Assembly (NCBI GenBank): GCA_027658995.1
Contig: JAQDQK010000021.1
Coordinates: 1-60,794 of the forward strand
DNA: 60,794 nt
Direction: 5' to 3'
Source of the DNA: Propionibacteriaceae bacterium AM104-82
GTDB lineage: Bacteria; Actinomycetota; Actinomycetes; Propionibacteriales; Propionibacteriaceae
Made by a program: the position numbers and the translations under genes
In this document: piece by piece, positions 18,386 to 26,936 of the stretch
Layout: each line of letters opens with the position of its first letter
Numbering within the stretch: position 1 is the first letter of the stretch
Notes under the pieces: generated by a model
Seen by the model: only the letters and a program-made list of their open reading frames with translations
What the model was told of the DNA's origin: nothing
The model's database searches: none

Positions 18386-18775
18386 CTACAGCTTCGCTTC
18401 GGCGACCGAGTCGTCGATCACCAAGGTGACCCGCGTGTCACCATCTTCATCGGCGACCGCGACGTTGTACGCGCGTCGACCCACGAGCCTCTCGACGGCG
18501 TCCTGGAGCCGGGGCAGCTGAGAGTTCGCGAAGAGGTCCACCTGGCCGGACGGATGCTCGCTCGGTGCGACCTGAAAGGCCTCAAGGTGGCAGAGGAACT
18601 CGTCCAGCACGTCCTCCATCGGATACTGCGAGTCCTCGTCCGCCTCCAAGACGTAGTCGAGGGCGACGACGAAGTAGCCGTCATCGAGCTTCTCGAAGAT
18701 CCCCTCGTGATCGGTCGGCCGGAAGCGAGAGGAATCAGTGAGGAACTGCGGTTGGCAGATGCGGGTGAAGAGCAT
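18386..18775 (-). CDS. Hypothetical protein (129 aa)
   Basis: This is an acidic soluble protein with no motif I can name. It starts MLFTRICQPQF at ATG 18775; a longer reading upstream runs into the tRNA and is not credible. Sequence such as DGYFVVALDYVLEADEDSQ and a C-terminal DEDGDTRVTLVIDDS suggest a small alpha/beta fold. It lies downstream of tRNA-Ala on the same strand, about 165 bases away. No function assigned. Confidence 0.6.
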   Translation of the reverse strand: MLFTRICQPQFLTDSSRFRPTDHEGIFEKLDDGYFVVALDYVLEADEDSQYPMEDVLDEFLCHLEAFQVAPSEHPSGQVDLFANSQLPRLQDAVERLVGRRAYNVAVADEDGDTRVTLVIDDSVAEAKL

Positions 18776-18939
18776 GACGGCCTCCTGGAGCGTGCCACTG
18801 AATGACAACTGGTGTGCGACCGATCGTGTCACAGGTGCCGGTCGTAGGACCCTCAGACGAGGCTCGCGTGGCACCGAGGGAGGCGGTCGCCCAAGCGCAG
18901 GATCACCGGGCAGTTCAGCGTGCGTCCTCGCACGGATTG

Positions 18940-19012
18940 TGGAGCATAGGGGACTCGAACCCCTAACTTCCACCTTGCAAAGGTGGCACTCTACCAATTG
19001 AGTTAATGCCCC
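18940..19012 (-). tRNA. tRNA-Ala(UGC)
   Basis: The complement folds as a 73-base cloverleaf. The acceptor stem starts GGGGCAT and ends ATGCTCC with discriminator A; the D arm is followed by GCCACCTTTGCAAGGTGG with anticodon TGC; and the T arm is AGGGGTTCGAGTCCCCT. CCA is not encoded. The identity is Ala by anticodon. Confidence 0.97.
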
Positions 19013-19024
19013 GAGACTTGGACG

Positions 19025-19055
19025 AGTATAGGGCAGGAGCGCCTCTTGGCCACAA
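19025..19055 (-). promoter_or_regulatory. Promoter of tRNA-Ala
   Basis: On the minus strand TATACT (19025-19030) is a near-consensus -10 lying 12 bases before the mature tRNA. TTGTGG (19050-19055) is a possible -35 with a 19-base spacer. Confidence 0.55.
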
Positions 19056-19431
19056 CCGCCGCCAGCGACGCCCACACGTGCCCACCGCCTCCGGGACAGC
19101 GGTCGAGATAGACCCAGGACGCTCCCAGGGGCAACAGGAAGTTGCCGCCATGGGTAACCGAAGAGTTACGCCGGATCTCCCGGCGCCGGCGTGGCGTCCC
19201 ACAAATCGCTGCGGCGCCTGGCCGTCATTCGTGACGGGCCCGGACAGCGATCGACGGTCGCAAGGCCATGCCTCTCGGATGGTTCTTCCGGCCGATGATC
19301 GAGGCTGCTCGCAGCATTGAGGAGAAGGGCTCGGTCGGGGCGGCGTTCGCTACTCCGCCTTACAAACCAGAGTTATCCACAAATTCGCTGGGACGTTCGA
19401 TTTTGTCGGTGGGGGCACGTACCGTTGGTTC
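19056..19431. other. Intergenic region with one DnaA-box-like site
   Basis: About 375 bases without a credible gene lie between the tRNA promoter and the DUF222-HNH gene; the only ORF overlaps the tRNA. TTATCCACA at 19374-19382 is a perfect DnaA box, isolated here. TTCGAT (19397-19402) and TACCGT (19421-19426) could be the -35 and -10 of the downstream gene, whose ATG follows by 5 bases (leaderless). Confidence 0.4.
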
Positions 19432-19608
19432 ATGGAGCAGAATCGGGGGCTGACAAGCGGCGAGAGCCTCGTCGCGCAGCTGGAGGATGTGCTCCAGCGG
19501 CTCTGCCATCCCTCGGTCGAGTGGCCTGTGGACGCCCATGCCCAGCTTGACGTGATCGACCGGATCCGCCGTTCCGAGGCTCGGTTGAGGTCCCACTGGC
19601 CGTACTGA
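19432..19608 (+). pseudogene. 5' fragment of DUF222-HNH gene, cut off by a frameshift
   Basis: ATG at 19432 opens a frame reading MEQNRGLTSGESLVAQLEDV and on to EARLRSHWPY, then stops at TGA 19606-19608. This is the helical N terminus expected for a DUF222 protein. One frame over, starting near 19590, the sequence reads LAVLIADADRRKVADRAVG and runs straight into the long downstream ORF. A single missing base near TCCCAC (19590-19596) explains the break. There is no slippery heptamer, so mutation or sequencing error is more likely than programmed frameshifting. Confidence 0.7.
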
Positions 19609-19646
19609 TCGCCGACGCCGACCGGCGCAAGGTCGCCGATCGCGCG

Positions 19647-20810
19647 GTGGGCACGTCGATGACGTCGTGGCTCACCAGCCAGCACAATGCGACCAGTCGC
19701 GAGGCGGCCCGCCAGGTCCTTGCCGGGCGCGAACTCAACGCCCGGCCCACCGTCAGGTCGGCGGCCCTCGCCGGGGACGTCTCCCCCGAGCAGGCCCGCA
19801 AGATCACCAGCGTGCTCGACTCGCTCCCTGCGACGCTCTCGGCGGAGCAGCAGGAGCGCGCGACCGACATCATGGTGAGCCTTGCGAGGACGACCAATGC
19901 CGACAGGCTCGGCACCATGGCCCAGGCGGTACTCGACGCGGTCGCGCCCGAAGACGACGAGCGCAGCGCCGCGGAGCGCGAGGTCGCCCGGCTCGACCTT
20001 CAGCGGCGTCGCGCCTATCGGAACCGGTCCTTCACCTTCCACACGGAGGACGGCTCCCTGCTGTTCCGCGGTTCGCTCCCGCTGCTCGAGGGCGAGGCCC
20101 TGGTGCGCCTGCTCGAGTCGTACCGCGCGTCGGAGCGCACCAGCGGGGCGGACCGTCTCGATCCGCTCGCGCCCGTGGTGACCTCCGCGCACCGTTATGC
20201 CGATGCCCTGATCCGGCTAGTCGGCGAACACCAGCGGGCCCGGGTCGCGCCTGCGGTGTCCGGCGATCGCCCTCGGATCGTGGTCGTGATGCGCGAAGAG
20301 GCCCTCCGCGATCTGGCGGAGCAGTCGGGCCTTCTCGGCCGCGGCGACCGCGTCGCGCCAGGCGATCTTCGCCGGTTGTGCTGCGACGCCGACCTCGTGC
20401 CTGCCGTTCTCGGGTCCTCCTCGGAAGTGCTCGACGTCGGGCGGGAGGTCCGGCTCGTGACGCCGGCGATCCGCAAGGCGCTCGCCCTGAGGGACCTCGG
20501 CTGCGCATTCCCCGGCTGCGACAAGCCGGATGAGCAGTGCGAGGCCCACCACATCACGCCTTGGTGGCGGGAGGGAAGAACAGCTCTGGACAACTTGGTT
20601 CTGCTCTGCGGACACCACCACGCGCTGGTCGAGCCCGAGCGCTTCTTCCCCGTCGAGTCGGGTCCTCCCACCGGTCGCCCGGTGGCCGCGGACAGGTGGG
20701 AGGTTCGGCTCAACGAGCGTGGGCTCCCCGAGTTCCTCCCTCCGTCACGTCTCGACCCGACACGCACCGCTAGAAGTAAGGGGGCACGACTTGGCACATC
20801 CGCCGCCTGA
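19647..20810 (+). CDS. DUF222 / HNH endonuclease domain protein (body of a frameshifted gene)
   Basis: The DUF222 domain covers the first ~280 residues and is followed by an HNH nuclease at about 290-345: LGCAFPGCDKPDEQCEAHH, ITPWWREGRT, LDNLVLLCGHHH with the paired His and Cys residues intact. These proteins are multicopy and widespread in actinobacteria; their role is unclear, and some are mobile-element linked. Only GTG 19647 is available as a start, but the true N terminus is encoded out of frame at 19432-19608. If the frameshift is real, the product is truncated by about 70 residues. Confidence 0.85.
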   Translation: MGTSMTSWLTSQHNATSREAARQVLAGRELNARPTVRSAALAGDVSPEQARKITSVLDSLPATLSAEQQERATDIMVSLARTTNADRLGTMAQAVLDAVAPEDDERSAAEREVARLDLQRRRAYRNRSFTFHTEDGSLLFRGSLPLLEGEALVRLLESYRASERTSGADRLDPLAPVVTSAHRYADALIRLVGEHQRARVAPAVSGDRPRIVVVMREEALRDLAEQSGLLGRGDRVAPGDLRRLCCDADLVPAVLGSSSEVLDVGREVRLVTPAIRKALALRDLGCAFPGCDKPDEQCEAHHITPWWREGRTALDNLVLLCGHHHALVEPERFFPVESGPPTGRPVAADRWEVRLNERGLPEFLPPSRLDPTRTARSKGARLGTSAA

Positions 20811-20836
20811 ACCGCGGTCGGCCGATACTGGTCGCC

Positions 20837-21409
20837 ATGAGTTCGTCGCACTTCAACCGGGGGTTGCTCGGCCACGACATGGTCGTCATGCAGCAGATCA
20901 CCGCGTTCATGGCCAACGACTTCGAGTTGCTGAGCGCCGACGGTTCGGTGATCGGGCGGCTCGCGGGAATCGACTCCGATGGCAGCCGGTTCCTCGCGGG
21001 CCCACGGAAGTTCGAACTGCGCGAGCCGGACGGCACGCCGCTGCTGCTCATCGACGACGTGCCCGACTTCGGCCTCGACACCTTCGAGTTGAGGACGCCC
21101 GACGGCGGCTACGCCGCAACCCTGACCAAGCAGCTCACCTTCTTCCGCAACCGGGTCTCGATCAAGGCCGCCGACGGCAGCACCCTCGACCTCGAGGGCG
21201 AGATCTTCGACTACACCTTCGAGATCGTCGACCAGGGCGCCGTCGTGGCCACCATCTCCCGCGAGTGGGCTGGCATCTCGCGCAGCCTGCTCGGGCACAG
21301 CCGCTACGTCGTCTCGTTCGACCCCACCGTCGCAACCGACCGCAGGCTGCTGATCCTCGGCGCCGTCGTCGCGCTCGACCTGATCAGAATGAAGCAGCGC
21401 AGGGCCTGA
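20837..21409 (+). CDS. LURP-one-related / scramblase-like (tubby C-terminal-like) protein
   Basis: This 190-residue protein is built of repeated beta-strand pairs with the pattern FELLSADGSVIGRL, KFELREPDGTPLLL and FELRTPDGGYAATL, typical of the LURP-one-related/phospholipid scramblase family with a tubby-like barrel. A hydrophobic stretch, RRLLILGAVVALDLI, near the C terminus may anchor it to the membrane. Function in bacteria is not established. ATG at 20837 is 26 bases after the HNH stop. Confidence 0.8.
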   Translation: MSSSHFNRGLLGHDMVVMQQITAFMANDFELLSADGSVIGRLAGIDSDGSRFLAGPRKFELREPDGTPLLLIDDVPDFGLDTFELRTPDGGYAATLTKQLTFFRNRVSIKAADGSTLDLEGEIFDYTFEIVDQGAVVATISREWAGISRSLLGHSRYVVSFDPTVATDRRLLILGAVVALDLIRMKQRRA

Positions 21410-21418
21410 CCACCCGGG

Positions 21419-23446
21419 TCATAGCCGGGCGACCAGCACCCCGTAGCCGGGCACCTCCACCGAGCCCTCCAGCGGCTCGCCGGTGAACGCGTCGACGACC
21501 TCGCGGTGCAACACGACGTCACCGGCCCGGGGCAGGTAGTTCAGCACGAACAGCCACCTGTCCCCCTCGGCACCCGCACGGACGGCGATCTCCATCGACG
21601 GCGGCGCCGCGACAACACGGTCCAGGGGCGAAGCGACGCCGCAGACCTCCAGCAGTCGGACGACCATCTCTTCCGAGAAGCAGGCGCCCAGGTAGTAGAC
21701 GGCACCCTCCCCCACCCGGCGTCGGGTCAGGGCGACGCCGCCCGTGTAATGGTCGGCCGAGAAGCTGGCCAGGACCTCGGTCCGGTCGTCGGTGGCCTCC
21801 AGCACCTCGTTGAACACGGGCGCCGGCAGAAGGTCGCCGTCCCAGTCGAGCGTCATGTCAGCGTGAGCCCGGTCGACCAGGGTGTAGTCAGCCACGCGCA
21901 CGCCCGCCCACTCGTCGACGAGGCCGGGCATCGGCCGCATCGGGCAGCGTCCAGTCTCGTCCTTGTACCCCGTCCGCGCCCCGAAGATCAGCGTGCCGCC
22001 CGACTCGACGTAACCGCGCAGCAGGTCGGACGCCTCGGCCGTCATGATCGCCGGATGCGGGTAGACGAGCAGGTCGTAGCGCGCCAGGGTCTGGGCTGTC
22101 GTCGATCCCAGGTAGACGAAGTCGCACGGTGTGTGCGACCGCTGGGTCGCACGGAACCAGGCGTCCTCGCTCTGCCGCGCCACCGTGTCGTGCCACACGT
22201 CCAGGGACGCGTCGAACTCGTTGTCGTAGTCCTTGACGACGGCGACCTTCGCCTCGTAGGCGGCGCCGCGCAGATCGGCGAGAGCCTCCCATTCCCGCGC
22301 GAACGAGGCGACCTCGTCCAGCCTGCGGTTAGGGGTGTTGGCGTAGTCGTTGAGCCCGTGCCAGTAGATCTCGAGCCCCATCGGGCTGGTCCGCCACCGG
22401 AAGTAGGAGATCAGGTCGGCCCCGTGCGCGACCGACTGCAGGCTCCACAGCCGCAACTGCCCCGGCTTCGGCATCGGCGCCTCCATCCGGTTGGTCCAGC
22501 CGTGCGCGCCGCCCTGCTGTTCCATGATCCCGAAGGTCGGCGAGATCGCCCGCGTCCAGGCCAGGTTCCAACTCCAGGCCCGGTCCAGCATGTCGTCGGC
22601 CACGGCCGAGCGACCGACGTCGAAGGCGAAGTTCGGATAGGAGTCGAAGGTGATGAAGTCGAGGCCCGCGGCCATCAGTGCGTCGTAGTCGAGGTTCGGG
22701 AACAGTCCGTTGGTCGTGATCCACACGTCGTCGGCCAGGTGACGGCGCAGGATCTCGACCTGACGTCGCGTGAACTCGACGGCGCTGCGGGAGAAGAACC
22801 GCTTCTCCTCCAACTCGAGGTGCGGGTTGATCGACCCGTGCAGGCCCTTCCCCGCGAGCCGGACCTGGTCCCAGTCGCTGTAGGTACGACTCCAGAAGGT
22901 CGTGCCGAGGGCCTCGTTCAGCCTGTCGAGCGTCCCGAATTTGCCCCTCAGGTACTCGCGGAAGGCCGCGTGGTCGCCGTCGGAGAAGAACTCGGCGATC
23001 TCGCAGTTGAGTTCGTTGTCGATCTGCCAACCGACGATGGTCGGGTGCGACCCGTAGTGCCGCGCCACCTCCTCGACGATCCGGTCGCAGAACCGCAGGT
23101 ACTCCTCCGAGTTGTAGGAGTAGTTGCGTCGCGGCCCGTCGAAAGGATGTCCCTCGCGGTCGCGGTTCAGGATCCCTGGATGGTCGTGCTGCATCCACAC
23201 GGGAGGGGTCGCGGTCGGCGTGCAGAAGATCACGCGCAGGCCGTGGCGCTCGCAGATGCCGAGGAAGTCGTCGAACCAGCCGACCTGGAACTCGCCGTCG
23301 CGTGGCTCGAGCAGCGCCCAGGCGAACTCGGCGACCCGGACGGTGTCCAGCCCGAGTTCGCGCATCCGGACGACATCGTCCTCCCACAGTGACCGGTCCC
23401 AGTGCTCGGGGTAGTAGGCAACACCCAATCCGCGGTACGCATCCAT
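21419..23446 (-). CDS. Glycoside hydrolase family 42 beta-galactosidase
   Basis: The 675-residue protein has the GH42 layout: a TIM barrel, a trimerisation domain and a C-terminal beta domain. The acid/base Glu is in GWQIDNELNCE (E145) and the nucleophile Glu in FGIMEQQGGAHGW (E309). The N-terminal GVAYYPEHW motif is typical. No signal peptide. It cleaves beta-galactosides inside the cell, often arabinogalactan or galactooligosaccharides in this family. It follows a small membrane-protein gene on the same strand by 4 bases, so they are probably cotranscribed. Confidence 0.95.
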   Translation of the reverse strand: MDAYRGLGVAYYPEHWDRSLWEDDVVRMRELGLDTVRVAEFAWALLEPRDGEFQVGWFDDFLGICERHGLRVIFCTPTATPPVWMQHDHPGILNRDREGHPFDGPRRNYSYNSEEYLRFCDRIVEEVARHYGSHPTIVGWQIDNELNCEIAEFFSDGDHAAFREYLRGKFGTLDRLNEALGTTFWSRTYSDWDQVRLAGKGLHGSINPHLELEEKRFFSRSAVEFTRRQVEILRRHLADDVWITTNGLFPNLDYDALMAAGLDFITFDSYPNFAFDVGRSAVADDMLDRAWSWNLAWTRAISPTFGIMEQQGGAHGWTNRMEAPMPKPGQLRLWSLQSVAHGADLISYFRWRTSPMGLEIYWHGLNDYANTPNRRLDEVASFAREWEALADLRGAAYEAKVAVVKDYDNEFDASLDVWHDTVARQSEDAWFRATQRSHTPCDFVYLGSTTAQTLARYDLLVYPHPAIMTAEASDLLRGYVESGGTLIFGARTGYKDETGRCPMRPMPGLVDEWAGVRVADYTLVDRAHADMTLDWDGDLLPAPVFNEVLEATDDRTEVLASFSADHYTGGVALTRRRVGEGAVYYLGACFSEEMVVRLLEVCGVASPLDRVVAAPPSMEIAVRAGAEGDRWLFVLNYLPRAGDVVLHREVVDAFTGEPLEGSVEVPGYGVLVARL

Positions 23447-23450
23447 GCGC

Positions 23451-23789
23451 TCAGCCTATTGAGGCAAGCAGCGGCGCGAGCAGCAACCCGACCGCAAAGG
23501 AGGCGCCGTTGGCGATCAGCGCGACAAGCAGCGCGACCGTCAGCCCCGGCATCCGGACGAGTCGCCACAGCAGGAGACCCTCGACGACCACGATCGCCAC
23601 CTCGGCGACCAGCAGCCAACCCAACGACGGCGGATCGATCAGCCACAGCAGCGGATGGGTCGCCTGCAGCACGAACGCGACGGCCACCAACCGTCCGGCG
23701 CGCACCCCTGCGTCCCGCTTGGCGAGGGCCACGACCACCGGGACCTCCACCGCGCAGGTGAGCAGAAAGGCGATCAGCCAGGCCAGCAT
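23451..23789 (-). CDS. Small polytopic membrane protein (112 aa)
   Basis: This protein has about four hydrophobic segments: residues 3-20, 33-55, 58-78 and 84-110. The sequence ends in AVGLLLAPLLASIG. I do not recognise a family. It sits 4 bases upstream of the GH42 gene on the same strand, suggesting cotranscription, though a role in sugar uptake is only a guess. ATG at 23789 is the only suitable start. Confidence 0.65.
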   Translation of the reverse strand: MLAWLIAFLLTCAVEVPVVVALAKRDAGVRAGRLVAVAFVLQATHPLLWLIDPPSLGWLLVAEVAIVVVEGLLLWRLVRMPGLTVALLVALIANGASFAVGLLLAPLLASIG

Positions 23790-23848
23790 CGCCCGAGACT
23801 ATCGCCCAACGCCGCCGCATTGCCCGCCCCCGAAACTAGGATCGCCCC

Positions 23849-23986
23849 ATGTTGCTGCTCGACGTCGCCCCACAGCCCCTGCTTCCCGGCGGGACAACCA
23901 CCATCGTGATCGTCGTCATCGTGGTCGTGGTGCTGGCCATCGCCGCCTGGATCCTCATCAACAAGCGGCGCCCGCCGCGTGCCTGA
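23849..23986 (+). CDS. 45-residue single-pass membrane peptide
   Basis: ATG 23849 opens a 45-codon frame with a Pro/Gly-rich N terminus, a Val/Ile-rich membrane helix (about residues 17-37) and a basic tail KRRPPRA. This is the composition of a genuine N-out single-pass peptide. Its stop overlaps the GTG of the next gene by 8 bases, so the two are translationally coupled. It is divergent from the GH42 operon. The Val codons create a GTC/GTG/ATC-rich DNA stretch, so some low-complexity caution is needed. Confidence 0.6.
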   Translation: MLLLDVAPQPLLPGGTTTIVIVVIVVVVLAIAAWILINKRRPPRA

Positions 23987-24971
23987 CGGCCGGAGCCTCG
24001 CCGCTCCAGCCGTCGGCCTGCTGGTCGCCGCCACGGCCCTGGCGGCGCTGGCCATCGCGCAACCCCACGCCCTCGCAGCGTTCAGCGTCGCCGCGCTCGG
24101 GCCGCTGCACGTACTGCTCGCCCTGCGCTACCTGACGGGTCGCACCCTGCCGATCCTCGAAGGGCCGATCGGGCGGACACTCCTCGTGCTCGTCGCCGCC
24201 ATGGTCCTGATCCGGGCGATCACCGTGGCCTCGCCCCACCTCGGGCACCACCTCGAACTACTGGGCGGCGCGGCGCTCGTCGGCTTCGCGACGTGGATCG
24301 GGCTCCGCGGCACCCTCCGCTACGTCGCGCTCGGCATCGTGGCCGCGGTCACCGCCCTGTCGTTTGTCGAACTTCCCTGGTACTGGCACTTCCTCACCCA
24401 CGGGCACAACGTGGTGCCGCTGATCTTCCTGTGGGACTGGACGAGGCGGTTCCGGCCGATCGCGCGGCTGGGCTTCGTGGCGGCAAACCTGCTCTGGGTC
24501 GCGGCGATACCCCTGCTGCTGCTGTTCGGCCCGCTCGGCGGCCACGTCAACCCGGAACCGCCGGCCGTCGTCGGGCGGGTCGCCGATCCGGCCTTCCTGG
24601 TGGCGGCCGCCTCTCCCCCGGGTGCCGACGCGGCCATGGGGCTGCGCTTCCTCGCGGTCTTCGCGTTCCTGCAGGCGATGCATTACGTGTTGTGGATGCT
24701 GTTCTTCCAGGTCGCCGGGCGACGCGAGGTCGACCGGCTCGGGCGTAGCGTCCCGGCCGCCGTCGGCTGGCGGTTCTGGCTGATCGCGGCGCTGACCTCG
24801 CTCGTCATCTGGGCCACCTACGCCATCGGCTACAACGACGGAAGGGCCGTCTACGGCGTGCTTGGCGCCCTCAACGTCGCGTTGGAGCAGCCGATCGCCG
24901 TGTGGCTGCTGCTCGGCGCGCTCCCCTCGAGGCTGACGACCGCGCCGATCGCGACCCTCAAGGCCTCCTGA
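23979..24971 (+). CDS. Polytopic membrane protein of unknown function with membrane His residues
   Basis: This 330-residue protein has about nine membrane segments. Histidines sit in or next to helices: ALGPLHVLLALRYL (H44), WYWHFLTHGHNVVPLIF (H137, H141, H143) and LQAMHYVLWMLFF (H235). The pattern is loosely like polytopic iron enzymes of the Brp/Blh type, but I cannot assign it to that family. GTG 23979 overlaps the 45-aa peptide. A clear terminator follows its stop, shared with convergent glpD. No function assigned. Confidence 0.75.
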   Translation: MPDGRSLAAPAVGLLVAATALAALAIAQPHALAAFSVAALGPLHVLLALRYLTGRTLPILEGPIGRTLLVLVAAMVLIRAITVASPHLGHHLELLGGAALVGFATWIGLRGTLRYVALGIVAAVTALSFVELPWYWHFLTHGHNVVPLIFLWDWTRRFRPIARLGFVAANLLWVAAIPLLLLFGPLGGHVNPEPPAVVGRVADPAFLVAAASPPGADAAMGLRFLAVFAFLQAMHYVLWMLFFQVAGRREVDRLGRSVPAAVGWRFWLIAALTSLVIWATYAIGYNDGRAVYGVLGALNVALEQPIAVWLLLGALPSRLTTAPIATLKAS

Positions 24972-24979
24972 GACGGCGA

Positions 24980-25007
24980 AACCGCCGCCCCCGAGGGGAC
25001 GGCGGTT
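24980..25007. terminator. Bidirectional terminator between the membrane-protein gene and glpD
   Basis: AACCGCCG (24980-24987) pairs perfectly with CGGCGGTT (25000-25007). The loop CCCCCGAGGGGA can itself pair C4 with G4. It lies between two convergent genes. Confidence 0.75.
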
Positions 25008-25020
25008 CGACGCGTTGGGG

Positions 25021-26751
25021 TCAGTGGACCTCGCCCGCCGCGATGTCGGGGGCCTCCATACGCACCGCGGATGCGGCGGCGTCGTTGGCCTCCTGCTGGG
25101 CAGCCAGTTCCGCGGCGATCCGCTCGCGGTAGTTGGCCTTCTCCTTGTCGGTGGTCTCCTTGTCCCAGCCGAGCGCGGCCGCCGCGATGTCGGCGATCTC
25201 GTCGACCTCGGAGCCGCCCCGGTCGGGGGCCTCGGAGTTGAGGCGCACGCGGGCGATGAAGATGTCCTCGAGGTGGAGGGCACCCTCGACGGCGCACGCA
25301 CGGTGGACCTCGGCGCGGATGAACTGCGGCGCGGTCGCGAGCGGACGCGCGAGCGTCGGGTCCTCGTCGATCGCGGCGAGCAGTTCGGGAAGCTCGGAGC
25401 CGTAGCGACGCACCAGGTGGTGCATCCGGTCGGCGTCGAAGCCGTACTGCTTGCCCCAGCGCTCGGCCTGGTTGACCGAGGCCTCGAAGCCGTCGGCGCC
25501 GAGCAGCGGCAGGTCGAAGGTGACCGACGGGCGGGCCTTGGCCTCTGCGGCACCCAGCGCGAAGTCGACGGCGTCCTCGGCCATCACGCGGTAGGTGGTG
25601 AGCTTGCCGCCCGCGATCGCAACCATGCCGGGGATGACCTCGGTGACGGTGTGCTCGCGGGAGACCTTGGTCGACTTCGACTCGTCGAGCACCTTCGGCT
25701 GGAGCAGCGGACGAAGACCCGCGTAGGTGCCGATGATGTCGTCGCGGGTCAGCGGGGTGTCGAGCACCTCGTTGGCGTGGGCGAGCACGTAGTCGATGTC
25801 GGCAGAGGTCGGGACGGGGTGTTCGAGTTGCTCGTGCCATGCGGTGTCGGTGGTGCCGATCACCCAGTAGTGCTGCCACGGGATGATGAAGAGCACGGAC
25901 TTCTCGGTGCGCAGGAACAGACCGGTCTGGGCCTTGAGGCGCTCGCGCGGGATGACGATGTGGATGCCCTTGGACGCCAGCACCTTGAGGCCACCGCTGC
26001 CGCCCGCCAAGTCCTGGGTCTGCTCGGTCCACACGCCGGTGGCGTTGATGATCCGCTTGGCCTTGATGGTGAGCTTCTCGCCGGTCTCAAGGTCCTCGGC
26101 CTCGACGCCGCTCGCGTGTCCGCGGGCGTCCTTGAGGATGCCGGTGACCTTCACGCGGCTGGCGGCCTGGGCGCCGTACTTGAGCGCGGTGCGCACCAGG
26201 GTGATGACGAGGCGGGCATCGTCGACGCGGGCATCGTAGAACTCGATGGCGCCGCAGAGCGCGGAGGGCTTGATCTCGGGGAAGCGACGCAGCGCGCCCT
26301 TCTTGGAGAGGTGGTGCTGGATCGGGACGGTCTTCTTGCCGCCAGCGCCGATCACGGCCAGCGCGTCGTACATGCCGACGCCGACCGCCGAGTAGGCGCG
26401 CTCGATGACGGGCGTCTTCAGCGGCCACAGGAACGGCTGCGCCTCCACCAGGTGCGGTGCGATCACGGTCAGGAGGCGGCCGCGCTCCTTGAGGGCCTCA
26501 GCCACCAGCTTGAAGTCGAGGTTGTAGAGGTAGCGCAGTCCGCCATGGACAAGGCGCGAGGATCGCGACGACGTGCCGGAAGCCCAGTCCTGGGCCTCGA
26601 TGATCGCCGTGCTCAGCCCACGAGAGGCCGCGTCGAGTGCGATGCCCGCACCGGTGACGCCACCTCCGATCACCAGCACATCGAAGGTTTCCTCTGTCAT
26701 GGCCCGCAGCGAGTCTGTGCGCTGTTGCGGGGTCAGGACGGTCGTCGTCAT
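25021..26751 (-). CDS. glpD: Aerobic glycerol-3-phosphate dehydrogenase
   Basis: This FAD enzyme oxidises sn-glycerol-3-phosphate to dihydroxyacetone phosphate and passes electrons to quinone at the membrane. The FAD-binding motif is VLVIGGGVTGAGIALDAASRG (about residues 25-45), followed by the DAO-family block SSRSSRLVHGGLRYL and a C-terminal GlpD domain. The start is ATG 26751 (MTTTVLTPQQR), with AAGGAG 8 bases upstream; the reading extending to 26862 lacks support. It gives 576 residues, normal for the family. Upstream are paired TGCACGTTC repeats that could be operator sites. Confidence 0.95.
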   Translation of the reverse strand: MTTTVLTPQQRTDSLRAMTEETFDVLVIGGGVTGAGIALDAASRGLSTAIIEAQDWASGTSSRSSRLVHGGLRYLYNLDFKLVAEALKERGRLLTVIAPHLVEAQPFLWPLKTPVIERAYSAVGVGMYDALAVIGAGGKKTVPIQHHLSKKGALRRFPEIKPSALCGAIEFYDARVDDARLVITLVRTALKYGAQAASRVKVTGILKDARGHASGVEAEDLETGEKLTIKAKRIINATGVWTEQTQDLAGGSGGLKVLASKGIHIVIPRERLKAQTGLFLRTEKSVLFIIPWQHYWVIGTTDTAWHEQLEHPVPTSADIDYVLAHANEVLDTPLTRDDIIGTYAGLRPLLQPKVLDESKSTKVSREHTVTEVIPGMVAIAGGKLTTYRVMAEDAVDFALGAAEAKARPSVTFDLPLLGADGFEASVNQAERWGKQYGFDADRMHHLVRRYGSELPELLAAIDEDPTLARPLATAPQFIRAEVHRACAVEGALHLEDIFIARVRLNSEAPDRGGSEVDEIADIAAAALGWDKETTDKEKANYRERIAAELAAQQEANDAAASAVRMEAPDIAAGEVH

Positions 26752-26788
26752 GAATGCTCCTTTGCTCGTATGCCAACATTCCCCCCTC

Positions 26789-26824
26789 TGCACGTTCTGC
26801 GCAACCACTGTGCACGTTCGTGCA
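26789..26824. promoter_or_regulatory. Paired TGCACGTTC repeats in the glpD/hydrolase divergent region
   Basis: TGCACGTTC occurs at 26789-26797 and 26811-26819, spaced 22 bases (two helical turns). The second copy extends into the perfect inverted repeat TGCAC-GTTC-GTGCA (26811-26824). The spacing suits cooperative binding by a repressor. The SorC-type protein encoded at 27647 or a GlpR elsewhere are candidate binders. Confidence 0.45.
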
Positions 26825-26936
26825 GGGGTCGGTTGAGCGGGAAGTGTGGGGGTGCACGGCAACGTGGCGATCCCGCTCCCGAGCGTGGCTCCGCGCGCCT
26901 AGAGTTGGCCTCGGTCCACCAGTGCAAAGGAGCACC

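Noticed and set aside
19006..19320. 104-aa ORF starting inside the tRNA
   Set aside because: Overlaps tRNA-Ala and its promoter; composition is poor.
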